Assembly: GCF_045310525.1 (NCBI RefSeq)
Contig: NZ_JBJHZY010000001.1
Location: 992,001 to 1,056,000, forward strand
DNA from: Clostridium_AT radicumherbarum
Lineage (GTDB): Bacteria > Bacillota > Clostridia > Clostridiales > Clostridiaceae
DNA length: 64,000 nt
Direction: 5' to 3'
Shown here: piece after piece, positions 34,881-41,996 of the stretch
How positions within the stretch are numbered: the first letter of the stretch is position 1
Layout: every line of letters begins with the position of its first letter
Notes under the pieces: model-generated
Seen by the model: only the letters and a program-made list of their open reading frames with translations
Database searches by the model: none
What the model was told of the DNA's origin: nothing
Made by a program: the position numbers and the translations under genes

Positions 34881-36138
34881 TTATAAGATATTTATACTTA
34901 TAATTCTTGAAGTAGGAAGCTTTATGCTGCTTTGGAACATGATTAATAGAAAATATGAAAAGAGGTTCTTAAAAAGTGCTATAATCGTGATTATTACATC
35001 ATTAGTAGTGATACTAACAAATTATATTTATCCGCCCCTACAGTTTTTTATAAACTATCTGTTTTTATTTATAGCTATTAAGCTAGTATTCAAAAAGGAT
35101 ATTAAATATTTATTATTAGAGTTTGGCTTGATGCTTGCCATTTTCGGTATAATGCAGCTTGCTTTAATTATTCTCTTAAGATTAGCAGCTCCAACTTTTT
35201 TTGCTAATGATGATTTCATGCCTTATTTTATTGCAAACCTAGCATGTATGCTTATTAGTTTTTTTATTTATAAATATGTATCTTATAAAAAATTATTAAT
35301 TTTTTTTAAGCAGGAAAGTTCTAAAATATATTTCTTTTCAGTAAATCTTCTCATATATATAGTTATTGCAAAGTGGGTTTGGAATTTTAAAAAATATGAA
35401 TTTTTAGATGAGATTGCTTTGTATCTTGTTATTCCAATAATATTTATTTTAGCAAATTTATTTTTCCTTGAAATTCATATGAAAAATAATGAAATTAAGA
35501 AGTCATTGGAGGAATATAAAAAATACTCTCCTGTAATTTCAAAATTATTAGAGGATGTTAGAGGAAGACAGCATGATTTTAAAAATCATTTAAATACACT
35601 ATATAGCCTTGTTCTAACAGCTGACGAAAAAACTTTGAAGAATACTATATCCCAATATATGAATTCACTTAATATTTCTTTAGAGAATATGGAAAAGGTT
35701 CTTCAAACAAACAATGCTGTGGTTACTGCAATTATCTACAATAAAATAAATGAGGCAACAAGATATAATATTGAGTTTAAGTACATTATTCAAGGAGATT
35801 CTGAATTTCCTTTTAAGGATTTTGAGCTTTCAGAGATTTTAAATAATCTTCTAGATAATGCCTTCGAAGCTGTTCTGAATTCAGAAAGTAAGTTGAAGAA
35901 AGTATTTTTGAATATAGGACATTTCGAAGAAGACTGTATTATTGAAATAGGGAATACTGGAGAACGAGTAGAATTTAATGATATCGGAAAGATATTTAAT
36001 GCTGGTTATAGTACTAAAGGGGGAGAAAATCGCGGCTATGGACTTTATAACGTAAAAAAGATAGTTGACTCTTATGGAGCAAGAATTCAACTATCCTTTG
36101 AAAACAACTATACAATTTTCAGCATTAAACTAACATAA
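34873..36138 (+). CDS. agrC: AgrC-like sensor histidine kinase
   Basis: A 421-residue kinase with about six N-terminal membrane helices (residues 5-205) and a cytoplasmic HPK10/GHKL kinase core. The phospho-accepting His is in RQHDFKNHLNTLYSL (about 236). The ATP-binding boxes are LNNLLDNAFEAV and AGYSTKGGENRGYGLYNVKK. This is the AgrC peptide-receptor layout. The ATG at 34873 lies inside the agrA stop (ATGAGTGA), behind GGGTGGGG, which implies translational coupling; an earlier frame opening at 34852 is rejected. The presumed ligand is the peptide from the agrD gene that ends 9 bp away on the other strand. Confidence 0.88.
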   Translation: MSDYKIFILIILEVGSFMLLWNMINRKYEKRFLKSAIIVIITSLVVILTNYIYPPLQFFINYLFLFIAIKLVFKKDIKYLLLEFGLMLAIFGIMQLALIILLRLAAPTFFANDDFMPYFIANLACMLISFFIYKYVSYKKLLIFFKQESSKIYFFSVNLLIYIVIAKWVWNFKKYEFLDEIALYLVIPIIFILANLFFLEIHMKNNEIKKSLEEYKKYSPVISKLLEDVRGRQHDFKNHLNTLYSLVLTADEKTLKNTISQYMNSLNISLENMEKVLQTNNAVVTAIIYNKINEATRYNIEFKYIIQGDSEFPFKDFELSEILNNLLDNAFEAVLNSESKLKKVFLNIGHFEEDCIIEIGNTGERVEFNDIGKIFNAGYSTKGGENRGYGLYNVKKIVDSYGARIQLSFENNYTIFSIKLT

Positions 36139-36147
36139 CATATGTAA

Positions 36148-36291
36148 TTATTCTTCTTTTAAAATTTCTGGAATTTCAGGTTCTCCTAAAAATAAAAAGG
36201 AACCGTACCATGGATATACAAATGAAGTTACAGTGAGACAAAGTGCACATAACATAGATTTTCCCTTGAAACTCTTAACTAATTTTTTCAT
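36148..36291 (-). CDS. agrD: AgrD-like cyclic peptide autoinducer precursor (serine type)
   Basis: A 47-residue precursor: an amphipathic basic N-terminus (MKKLVKSFKGKS), a hydrophobic middle, and VYPWYGSFLFL followed by the acidic, Pro-containing tail GEPEIPEILKEE that is typical of AgrD. The ribosome site is AAGGAGGAAAATTT. It lies 66 bp after agrB, the usual agrB-agrD order. In the core region the only ring-forming residue in the standard place (five residues before the tail) is Ser in SFLFL. The peptide would then be a lactone rather than the common thiolactone. Both cysteines are in the N-terminal leader helix. Confidence 0.85.
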   Translation of the reverse strand: MKKLVKSFKGKSMLCALCLTVTSFVYPWYGSFLFLGEPEIPEILKEE

Positions 36292-36357
36292 AAATTTTCC
36301 TCCTTAAAATATTAAACATTTAGTGGCTTAACATAGAAGACAAGCTACTAGTTAAAG

Positions 36358-36918
36358 CTATATCTTCTTTTTAGCTAGTACAAGCTGTATATTTTGCATG
36401 AATATAGTGCTGAAGCCGCAGTTAATATATGGTGTACTTTCTAAAAAGAATAAAATGATTGTCCATAAAGTTACAAATAGTGCAGCTGTAAGCTTATACT
36501 GCAGCTTTATTTTAGAATCTTTTATTGGTCTTCTTACGCTGCAGATAGGAGCCCTTACTAAAGCTATCACTAAACTAAATATTCCTATAAGCAAATAGCA
36601 TATTGTTGGAAGTCTGGGCATTAAAGGAGCCAGTACACAGGTGCACATAAAAAGCAGGATTGTCAGAAGTAAACAATTTAAAGCTCCTGTTACATGCACT
36701 CCGCCAGCAAAAATTCTTATAGACATCAGTATTAATAGAGAGAAATAGAAGTACTTCTCATTATGTATAAAATTAAAGAGTAGTATTAGAGAAACAATTT
36801 TAAAACCTTCACTTAAAAATATACTTAAGCCATACTGTATTCTTGCTCTATCTTTAGCGTTGTCGTAGGCATCGGTACAAATGAAGGAAGTAAGCTGCAA
36901 TGCAAGCTTGTCTATCAT
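36358..36918 (-). CDS. agrB: AgrB-like peptide-processing membrane protease
   Basis: A 186-residue membrane endopeptidase of the accessory gene regulator B family, which cleaves AgrD and forms the ring. The catalytic pair is in FAGGVHVTGALNC: His and, seven residues on, Cys, the same spacing as His77/Cys84 of S. aureus AgrB. About five membrane segments. The frame extends to 36942, but ACAGGTGGTGCATTAAA before the ATG at 36918 fits better, giving MIDKLALQLTSF. It is first in an agrB-agrD operon opposing agrA-agrC. Confidence 0.9.
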   Translation of the reverse strand: MIDKLALQLTSFICTDAYDNAKDRARIQYGLSIFLSEGFKIVSLILLFNFIHNEKYFYFSLLILMSIRIFAGGVHVTGALNCLLLTILLFMCTCVLAPLMPRLPTICYLLIGIFSLVIALVRAPICSVRRPIKDSKIKLQYKLTAALFVTLWTIILFFLESTPYINCGFSTIFMQNIQLVLAKKKI

Positions 36919-37061
36919 TTTAATGCACCACCTGTATAGCAAAACAATAAATTTAAAATATATTCTTTTAAAGAAGCTTCTTTATATAATGATATGAATT
37001 GTGTTATGAATTTAGTACAAATTATCTTTAATTTGTTACTATTAAATCACGGAAAACAGTT

Positions 37062-37102
37062 AAAAAATTAAAGGCTGTGGAAAATTGGTTACCACAGCCT
37101 TT
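37062..37102 (-). terminator. Terminator after the penicillin-binding protein gene
   Basis: AAAGGCTGTGG (37070-37080) and CCACAGCCTTT (37092-37102) form an 11-bp stem. On the minus strand it is followed by a T-run (37062-37069). Confidence 0.88.
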
Positions 37103-37105
37103 TAA

Positions 37106-38869
37106 CTATTTAATTGTAATATAATTAGAAATTCCAGTGAATAATTCTTTAGCTACTGGTACAGCAGTTTGTGCTGCAAAGTAGTTTGAGGAGTTTGGTT
37201 CATCAATAGTAACGATTAAGGAAACAACAGGATCTGAGGCAGGAGCCATGCCTACAAAGGATGAAACATATTTTCCTTCTTGATAGCCTCTCTTATTTGA
37301 ATCTACACGTTCAGCAGTACCTGTTTTCCCAGCAATATGAAAGCCATCAATGTAGGTAGCAACAGCAGTACCTTTAGTAACAACTCCTTCTAAATAATTT
37401 CGCAGTTTTGCTGAATTTCCTTCAGTCATAACTGTTTTTTTACCCAAATCCGTAAACTCATCATCTACGACTCTGTTATCCCCATCTTTATGTTCGATAT
37501 CCTTCATTATATGAGGTCTTATCCAGGTACCTCCATTTGCAACTGCATTGAAGGCAGCCATAAACTGTACTTGTGTTAACGCTACTCCATGACCGAAGGA
37601 CATAGTTGCAAGATCAACTGGACCTATGTTATTTAAGTCTTTTATTATACCAGAACTTTCTTTTGGTAAATCTATGCCAGTTTTATCACCGATACCAACT
37701 TCCTTTGAGTAATTATATAGGTTGTCTTTTCCTAATTTTTGAGCTAATTCAATGAAACCAACATTACTTGAATTATTAAGTATGTCAGAAAAAGTTTGAA
37801 TTCCATGATTCTTTTTATCGTCGTCATAAATAGTTGTATTTGCTACCTTAATGCTGCCTGTATCATTAAAGGTGTCACCATCTTTTAGAGCATTATTTTC
37901 CATAGCAGCAGCTGAGGTTATAACTTTAAAAATAGAACCTGGTTCAAAAATATTTTCTACAGATCTATTTACCCATTGCTCTTGTGGATTTTTATTTGCT
38001 GAAGTTACATTATTAGGGTTATTAGGATCAAAATCAGGCTTGCTGGCCATTGCCAATATTTCACCGTTTTTCGGATTCATAACCATTATACTTACTGAAG
38101 TTGCATTATTAGCTTCAAGAGCATTACTAGCTGCTTTTTCAGCAAGTTCCTGAATACGTTCATCTATTGTAAGTGCAACATCTTTCCCATTTACAGGCTG
38201 TACTGAGGTTTCAGTATCTGGAAGAACATTACCTTTAGCATCAAGCTGCAATTTTTGAGATCCTTCGATTCCAGTCAAAGCTTTATCATAACTTTGTTCT
38301 ACGCCGGAAATGCCCTTTCCTTCAATATTTGTTAGACCTAACACCTGTGCAATAAAGTTTTTGTTCGGATAGTAGCGTTTAATATCTGAAGACACAATAA
38401 TTCCATTTAATTTTAGTGCTTTAATACTGTCAGCAGAAGGCTTTTCAACCTGTCTTTTTAAGGAAACAAATTTCAATAAATCCCCTGAATTATCTTTACT
38501 ATTAAGCTTTTTTAGAATATCATTTGTGTTCATATTTAAATAATTTGCTAAATTTTTTGAAATTTCATCAAGATTTAAGTTTTTATTTTTTATAGTTGCC
38601 TGTAGTAAACTGGGGTCAGCGTCAATCCTATATACATCTGCACTTGTAGCTAAGACTTGTCCATTTCTATCAAGTATATTACCCCTTTTAGGATCAAGTG
38701 GTATCTCGTGAGTTCTTTGACTCACAGCCATGGCTTTGTAAGTACTTCCTTTTTCTACCATGATATATAATAATCTGCCCATTAAAAGAAGGTAAAAAAT
38801 AGTTAGTGCTGAAAATATAAAGAAAAGCCTGCCTCTTTTACCCATTTTTTTATGTACTTTTTTCTTCAT
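37106..38869 (-). CDS. Class B penicillin-binding protein (PBP2/SpoVD-like transpeptidase)
   Basis: A 587-residue single-pass membrane transpeptidase that cross-links peptidoglycan. One N-terminal helix (about 15-35), a dimerisation/pedestal domain with RGNILDRNGQVLATS (about 62), and the transpeptidase domain with SxxK (FEPGSIFKVIT, about 312), SxN (NNSSNVGF, about 367) and KTG (HIAGKTGTAE, about 513). No PASTA domain follows. It could serve in septation, elongation or sporulation; without neighbours of the dcw cluster the role is open. The ATG at 38869, one codon after a TTG, is preferred behind GGTGATGC. Confidence 0.92.
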   Translation of the reverse strand: MKKKVHKKMGKRGRLFFIFSALTIFYLLLMGRLLYIMVEKGSTYKAMAVSQRTHEIPLDPKRGNILDRNGQVLATSADVYRIDADPSLLQATIKNKNLNLDEISKNLANYLNMNTNDILKKLNSKDNSGDLLKFVSLKRQVEKPSADSIKALKLNGIIVSSDIKRYYPNKNFIAQVLGLTNIEGKGISGVEQSYDKALTGIEGSQKLQLDAKGNVLPDTETSVQPVNGKDVALTIDERIQELAEKAASNALEANNATSVSIMVMNPKNGEILAMASKPDFDPNNPNNVTSANKNPQEQWVNRSVENIFEPGSIFKVITSAAAMENNALKDGDTFNDTGSIKVANTTIYDDDKKNHGIQTFSDILNNSSNVGFIELAQKLGKDNLYNYSKEVGIGDKTGIDLPKESSGIIKDLNNIGPVDLATMSFGHGVALTQVQFMAAFNAVANGGTWIRPHIMKDIEHKDGDNRVVDDEFTDLGKKTVMTEGNSAKLRNYLEGVVTKGTAVATYIDGFHIAGKTGTAERVDSNKRGYQEGKYVSSFVGMAPASDPVVSLIVTIDEPNSSNYFAAQTAVPVAKELFTGISNYITIK

Positions 38870-39040
38870 CAATGCATCACCATTATCATTAGTTTTTGAA
38901 TTAATTTATATTATTTAGTATATCATGAATGGGCTGCTAATCAATAGAGTATGTATAGTAATTTCTGTGTTATACTGTTAAAATTAATATGAAATTAATA
39001 TTTTGACATTATTATCAACTTATATAAGGGGGCTAAAGAA

Positions 39041-40177
39041 ATGATCTTAATTAAAAATGGTAAAATTCTAACTATGGCAGGGGAGCCAATAGAAAGTGGC
39101 CAGATCTTAGTGAATAATGGTAAGATTATTGCAGTTGGCAATAGCGCAGCAGCACCTGATGGCTGTGAAATTATCGATGCAGATGACGGATTTGTTATGC
39201 CCGGCATTATTGATGCTCACTGTCACATAGGTATGTGGGAAGACGGTGTTGGCATTGAAGGAGATGACGGAAATGAAATCACTGATCCAGCTACTCCACA
39301 GCTTAGAGCTATAGATGCAGTAAATCCGCTGGACAGATCCTTTGTTGAAGCTTATGAAAATGGAATAACCTGCGTTTGTACAGGCCCTGGCAGTGCCAAT
39401 GTCATAGGAGGGCAATTTACTACTATTAAGACCAAAGGTACAAGAATAGATAATATGGTTCTCCAACAAACTGCAGCAATGAAGGTTGCCTTTGGAGAGA
39501 ATCCTAAGAGATGTTATAATGCAAAAAAACAGGCACCATCCACTAGAATGGCTACCGCTGCTATTCTAAGAGAATATCTTCTTAAAACAAAAAATTATAT
39601 GGAAAATAAAGAAAAGAGTTCAACCTTTGACATGAAGCTTGAAAGCCTTATTCCAGTTGTTAAAGGGGAACTAAGCGTAAAAGCACATGCTCATAGAACA
39701 GACGATATTTTCACAGCTATACGTATTGCAAAAGAGTTTGGATTAAAAATGACAATAGAACATTGTACTGAGGGACATTTGATTGCAGAGGAACTTGCAA
39801 AAGAGGGACTTCCCGCTATAGTAGGACCAACTTTTGGCACTAGGGGCAAAGTTGAGCTTAAAGAAAAATCCTTTGAAACTCCAGCGGTGCTTCATAAGGC
39901 AGGGGTAAAAATCGCTTTAATGACAGATCATCCTGTAATACCTGTACATTATCTTCCACTTTGTGCTTCATTAGCTGTTAAAGCTGGGTTGGATGAAGAA
40001 ACTGCACTTAAGGCAATAACTATATACCCTGCAGAAATACTTGGAATTTCAGATAGAGTAGGTTCTCTTGAAGTAAATAAAGATGCAGATATAGTTGTTT
40101 TTGACAAACATCCATTTGATGTACAAGCTAAAACCACTTGTGTATTAATAGATGGTGAAATAGTTTTTAAAAGGTAA
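39041..40177 (+). CDS. Amidohydrolase family protein
   Basis: A 378-residue amidohydrolase of the imidazolonepropionase-related group (COG1228-like). The metal-binding DAHCHIGM is at about residue 59, with further ligands in KAHAHRTDDI (about 218), IEHCTEG (about 240) and MTDHPVIP (about 297). N- and C-terminal strands form the small beta domain. Closely similar proteins are widespread in Clostridia without a defined substrate. Start follows AAGGGGGCTAAAGAA. It is monocistronic with a terminator behind it. Confidence 0.85.
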   Translation: MILIKNGKILTMAGEPIESGQILVNNGKIIAVGNSAAAPDGCEIIDADDGFVMPGIIDAHCHIGMWEDGVGIEGDDGNEITDPATPQLRAIDAVNPLDRSFVEAYENGITCVCTGPGSANVIGGQFTTIKTKGTRIDNMVLQQTAAMKVAFGENPKRCYNAKKQAPSTRMATAAILREYLLKTKNYMENKEKSSTFDMKLESLIPVVKGELSVKAHAHRTDDIFTAIRIAKEFGLKMTIEHCTEGHLIAEELAKEGLPAIVGPTFGTRGKVELKEKSFETPAVLHKAGVKIALMTDHPVIPVHYLPLCASLAVKAGLDEETALKAITIYPAEILGISDRVGSLEVNKDADIVVFDKHPFDVQAKTTCVLIDGEIVFKR

Positions 40178-40181
40178 TTTA

Positions 40182-40220
40182 TGTATCCTGACCTCTTTAT
40201 TAAAGAATGGTCAGGATACA
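40182..40220. terminator. Terminator after the amidohydrolase gene
   Basis: TGTATCCTGACC (40182-40193) pairs perfectly over 12 bp with GGTCAGGATACA (40209-40220). AATTTATTTG follows on the plus strand, and the T-richness is modest on both sides. It lies between convergent genes. Confidence 0.7.
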
Positions 40221-40272
40221 ATTTATTTGAAATTGTGTAACTATATTTCTAAAAATTAGATAAAAATATTTA

Positions 40273-40938
40273 TTATTTTATTTTTTTTTGATTTAAAAGC
40301 CAGCTATAGACTTCTGGATTTTCGTAGGTTAAAGACCAAGAATCATGGCCAAGATCTGGGTATACAGTGAATTTTGCATTATTGCCAATTGCCCTTAAGT
40401 TATCTATTATAGCTTTAGTTCCCTCTATTGGTACTACCTCGTCTTTTGCACCATGAAAGGCCCACACGGCAATATCTTTAAGATTAGATATCTCTTCGTC
40501 ATAACATGCATTCCAAGGTCCGCCACAAATAGGTAAAATAGCAGCAAATTTTTCAGGATGCTTACAAGCTAGTTTCCAAGCTGCAAATCCACCCATACTA
40601 ATGCCAGTAAGATAAATTTTTTCAGGATCCACAGAATAATTTGAGATTATATCTTCAATTAGCAAATTTAGATCTTCCGTAAGCTCAGTTAAGCAAACAC
40701 TAGAGGGACATTGAGGGGAAATAGCTATAAAAGGAAAATCCTTACCCTGTGAAATTAGTTTTGGAATGCCGTGAAGTTTTAACAGTTCTAAATTATCCCC
40801 TCTTTCACCAGAACCATGTAAAAACATAACTAATGGGAATTTAACATCCTCATTGTAATCTTTTGGAGTATAAAGTAAGTAATTTAAATTTATTTTTTTG
40901 ATGATAGTTTTACTAAAGTTATATGTGTTTTCTAACAT
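40273..40938 (-). CDS. Alpha/beta-hydrolase (carboxylesterase / prolyl oligopeptidase-like)
   Basis: A 221-residue alpha/beta-hydrolase. The nucleophile elbow is LTGISMGGFAAWK (about residue 115), the oxyanion region FLHGSGERGDN (about 39), and the acid and base are in FHGAKDEVVP (about 169) and LGHDSW (about 199). It has no signal peptide, so it is cytoplasmic. Related proteins are annotated as dienelactone hydrolase-like or phospholipase/carboxylesterase. The substrate is unknown. Start follows GTGAGGAGAATATATA. Confidence 0.85.
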   Translation of the reverse strand: MLENTYNFSKTIIKKINLNYLLYTPKDYNEDVKFPLVMFLHGSGERGDNLELLKLHGIPKLISQGKDFPFIAISPQCPSSVCLTELTEDLNLLIEDIISNYSVDPEKIYLTGISMGGFAAWKLACKHPEKFAAILPICGGPWNACYDEEISNLKDIAVWAFHGAKDEVVPIEGTKAIIDNLRAIGNNAKFTVYPDLGHDSWSLTYENPEVYSWLLNQKKIK

Positions 40939-41016
40939 TATATATTCTCCTCACATTAATGTATTAGCCACTTAAAATTAGTATAGTACAAGTGAAATAC
41001 CTTTGCTAACTAAAGT

Positions 41017-41664
41017 TTAAAATCTCAAAATATCCAAATTTATATTTTCAAAACCAGAGATTACCTTATTAGCTTCTTTTAAAGTCTTAGGTGAACCTAC
41101 ACCTACAGCGTACATATGGGCTCTATGGGCAGCTTCAATTCCTGCAATAGCATCTTCAAAAACAACACAGTTTTCTGCGGTAACGCCTAGTATTTCTGTA
41201 CCTTTTACGAAAACTTCCGGATCTGGTTTTGCATTAGTAACCATATTACCATCTATTATTCCATCAAAATATTCAATAAGATTAATTCTTTTTAAAATGG
41301 TCATAGCATTTTTGCTGACAGAACCAAGACAGGTCTTAATTCCAGCTTTTCTTACTGCTATTAAAAATTCTTTAACTCCTGGCAGTATTTCAGATTCATC
41401 CATTTTTGAAATATACTCTACATACCAGTTATTTTTCTTTTCTGCTAAAGCAATCTTTGTATTATCATCTAAATTTTCTCCTCCAATCTCGAGCAGAATT
41501 TCAAGGGATTTCATTCTGCTTACTCCCTTTAATCTCTCGTTATTTTCTTCCGTAAATTGAAAACCTAATTCATTAGCTAATTTCTTCCAAGCCAAATAAT
41601 GATATTTAGCGGTGTCAACTAATACACCGTCCAAATCAAAGAGACATGCCTCAATTTTTTTCAT
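41017..41664 (-). CDS. pgmB: Beta-phosphoglucomutase
   Basis: A 215-residue HAD phosphatase-fold enzyme converting beta-glucose 1-phosphate to glucose 6-phosphate. The first motif FDLDGVLVDTAKYHYLAWKKLA (about residues 9-30) has the nucleophile Asp and the PgmB-specific HYxAWK. Other parts are KGVSRMKSLEILLE (about 48), LGSVSKNA (about 117) and VFEDAIAGIEAA (about 169). It is divergent from a GH65 phosphorylase gene and supplies the step that uses its product. A common LacI-type operator region lies between them. The ribosome site TAGGAGGATTAC is the same as that of the lacI gene. Confidence 0.93.
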   Translation of the reverse strand: MKKIEACLFDLDGVLVDTAKYHYLAWKKLANELGFQFTEENNERLKGVSRMKSLEILLEIGGENLDDNTKIALAEKKNNWYVEYISKMDESEILPGVKEFLIAVRKAGIKTCLGSVSKNAMTILKRINLIEYFDGIIDGNMVTNAKPDPEVFVKGTEILGVTAENCVVFEDAIAGIEAAHRAHMYAVGVGSPKTLKEANKVISGFENINLDILRF

Positions 41665-41717
41665 TTTGTAATCCTCCTAGATTTAATGATTAATAAGTAA
41701 ATAAATTATAACAAAAA

Positions 41718-41870
41718 TGTTTCCGAAACAAAAGCAATGAATTTTCGCGAAAATAATAGTAAACAACCGAAAAATAATTATTGTTTGCCTAAAATCAGCT
41801 AATTTTAGCTTTGTAATTGTTTTCGGTCTTATATTACAATAAACCTGTAGAAAACAATCACGAAAATTTA
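41718..41870. promoter_or_regulatory. Cluster of LacI-type operator-like palindromes between pgmB and GH65 genes
   Basis: TGTTTCCGAAACA (41718-41730) and ATTTTCGCGAAAAT (41741-41754) are perfect palindromes. Further half-sites of the same TTTCG/CGAAA type occur at about 41767-41773, 41818-41826 and 41860-41869. A -10-like TATAAT for pgmB (minus, 41705-41710) and a TACAAT for GH65 (41835-41840) lie among them. LacI-family operators usually carry a central CG like these. The lacI gene at 44399 is the likely source of the regulator. Confidence 0.55.
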
Positions 41871-41996
41871 GTAATTTAAAACAGTAAATAAATATATGAA
41901 ATACAACCCAAATTGGACTTTAAGGGTGAGCTTAAGGGTAACAGTAAGTGATCTCAAGTTTACCAGAATCACGTATTAAAGATGGAGGATGAGGCA

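Noticed and set aside
36241..36260. Cysteines in the AgrD leader (LCALCL) as the thiolactone ring residue
   Set aside because: They lie in the N-terminal membrane helix, about 20 residues before the acidic tail, too far for an agr-type ring.
37056..37064. ACAGTTAAA, similar to the AgrA-binding consensus
   Set aside because: Only one copy is present, it lies beyond the pbp terminator, and it is not positioned before agrB or agrA; a LytTR site needs two spaced repeats.
39107..39469. Open frame of 120 codons on the minus strand
   Set aside because: It is antisense to the amidohydrolase gene, with no ribosome site and no recognisable protein character.
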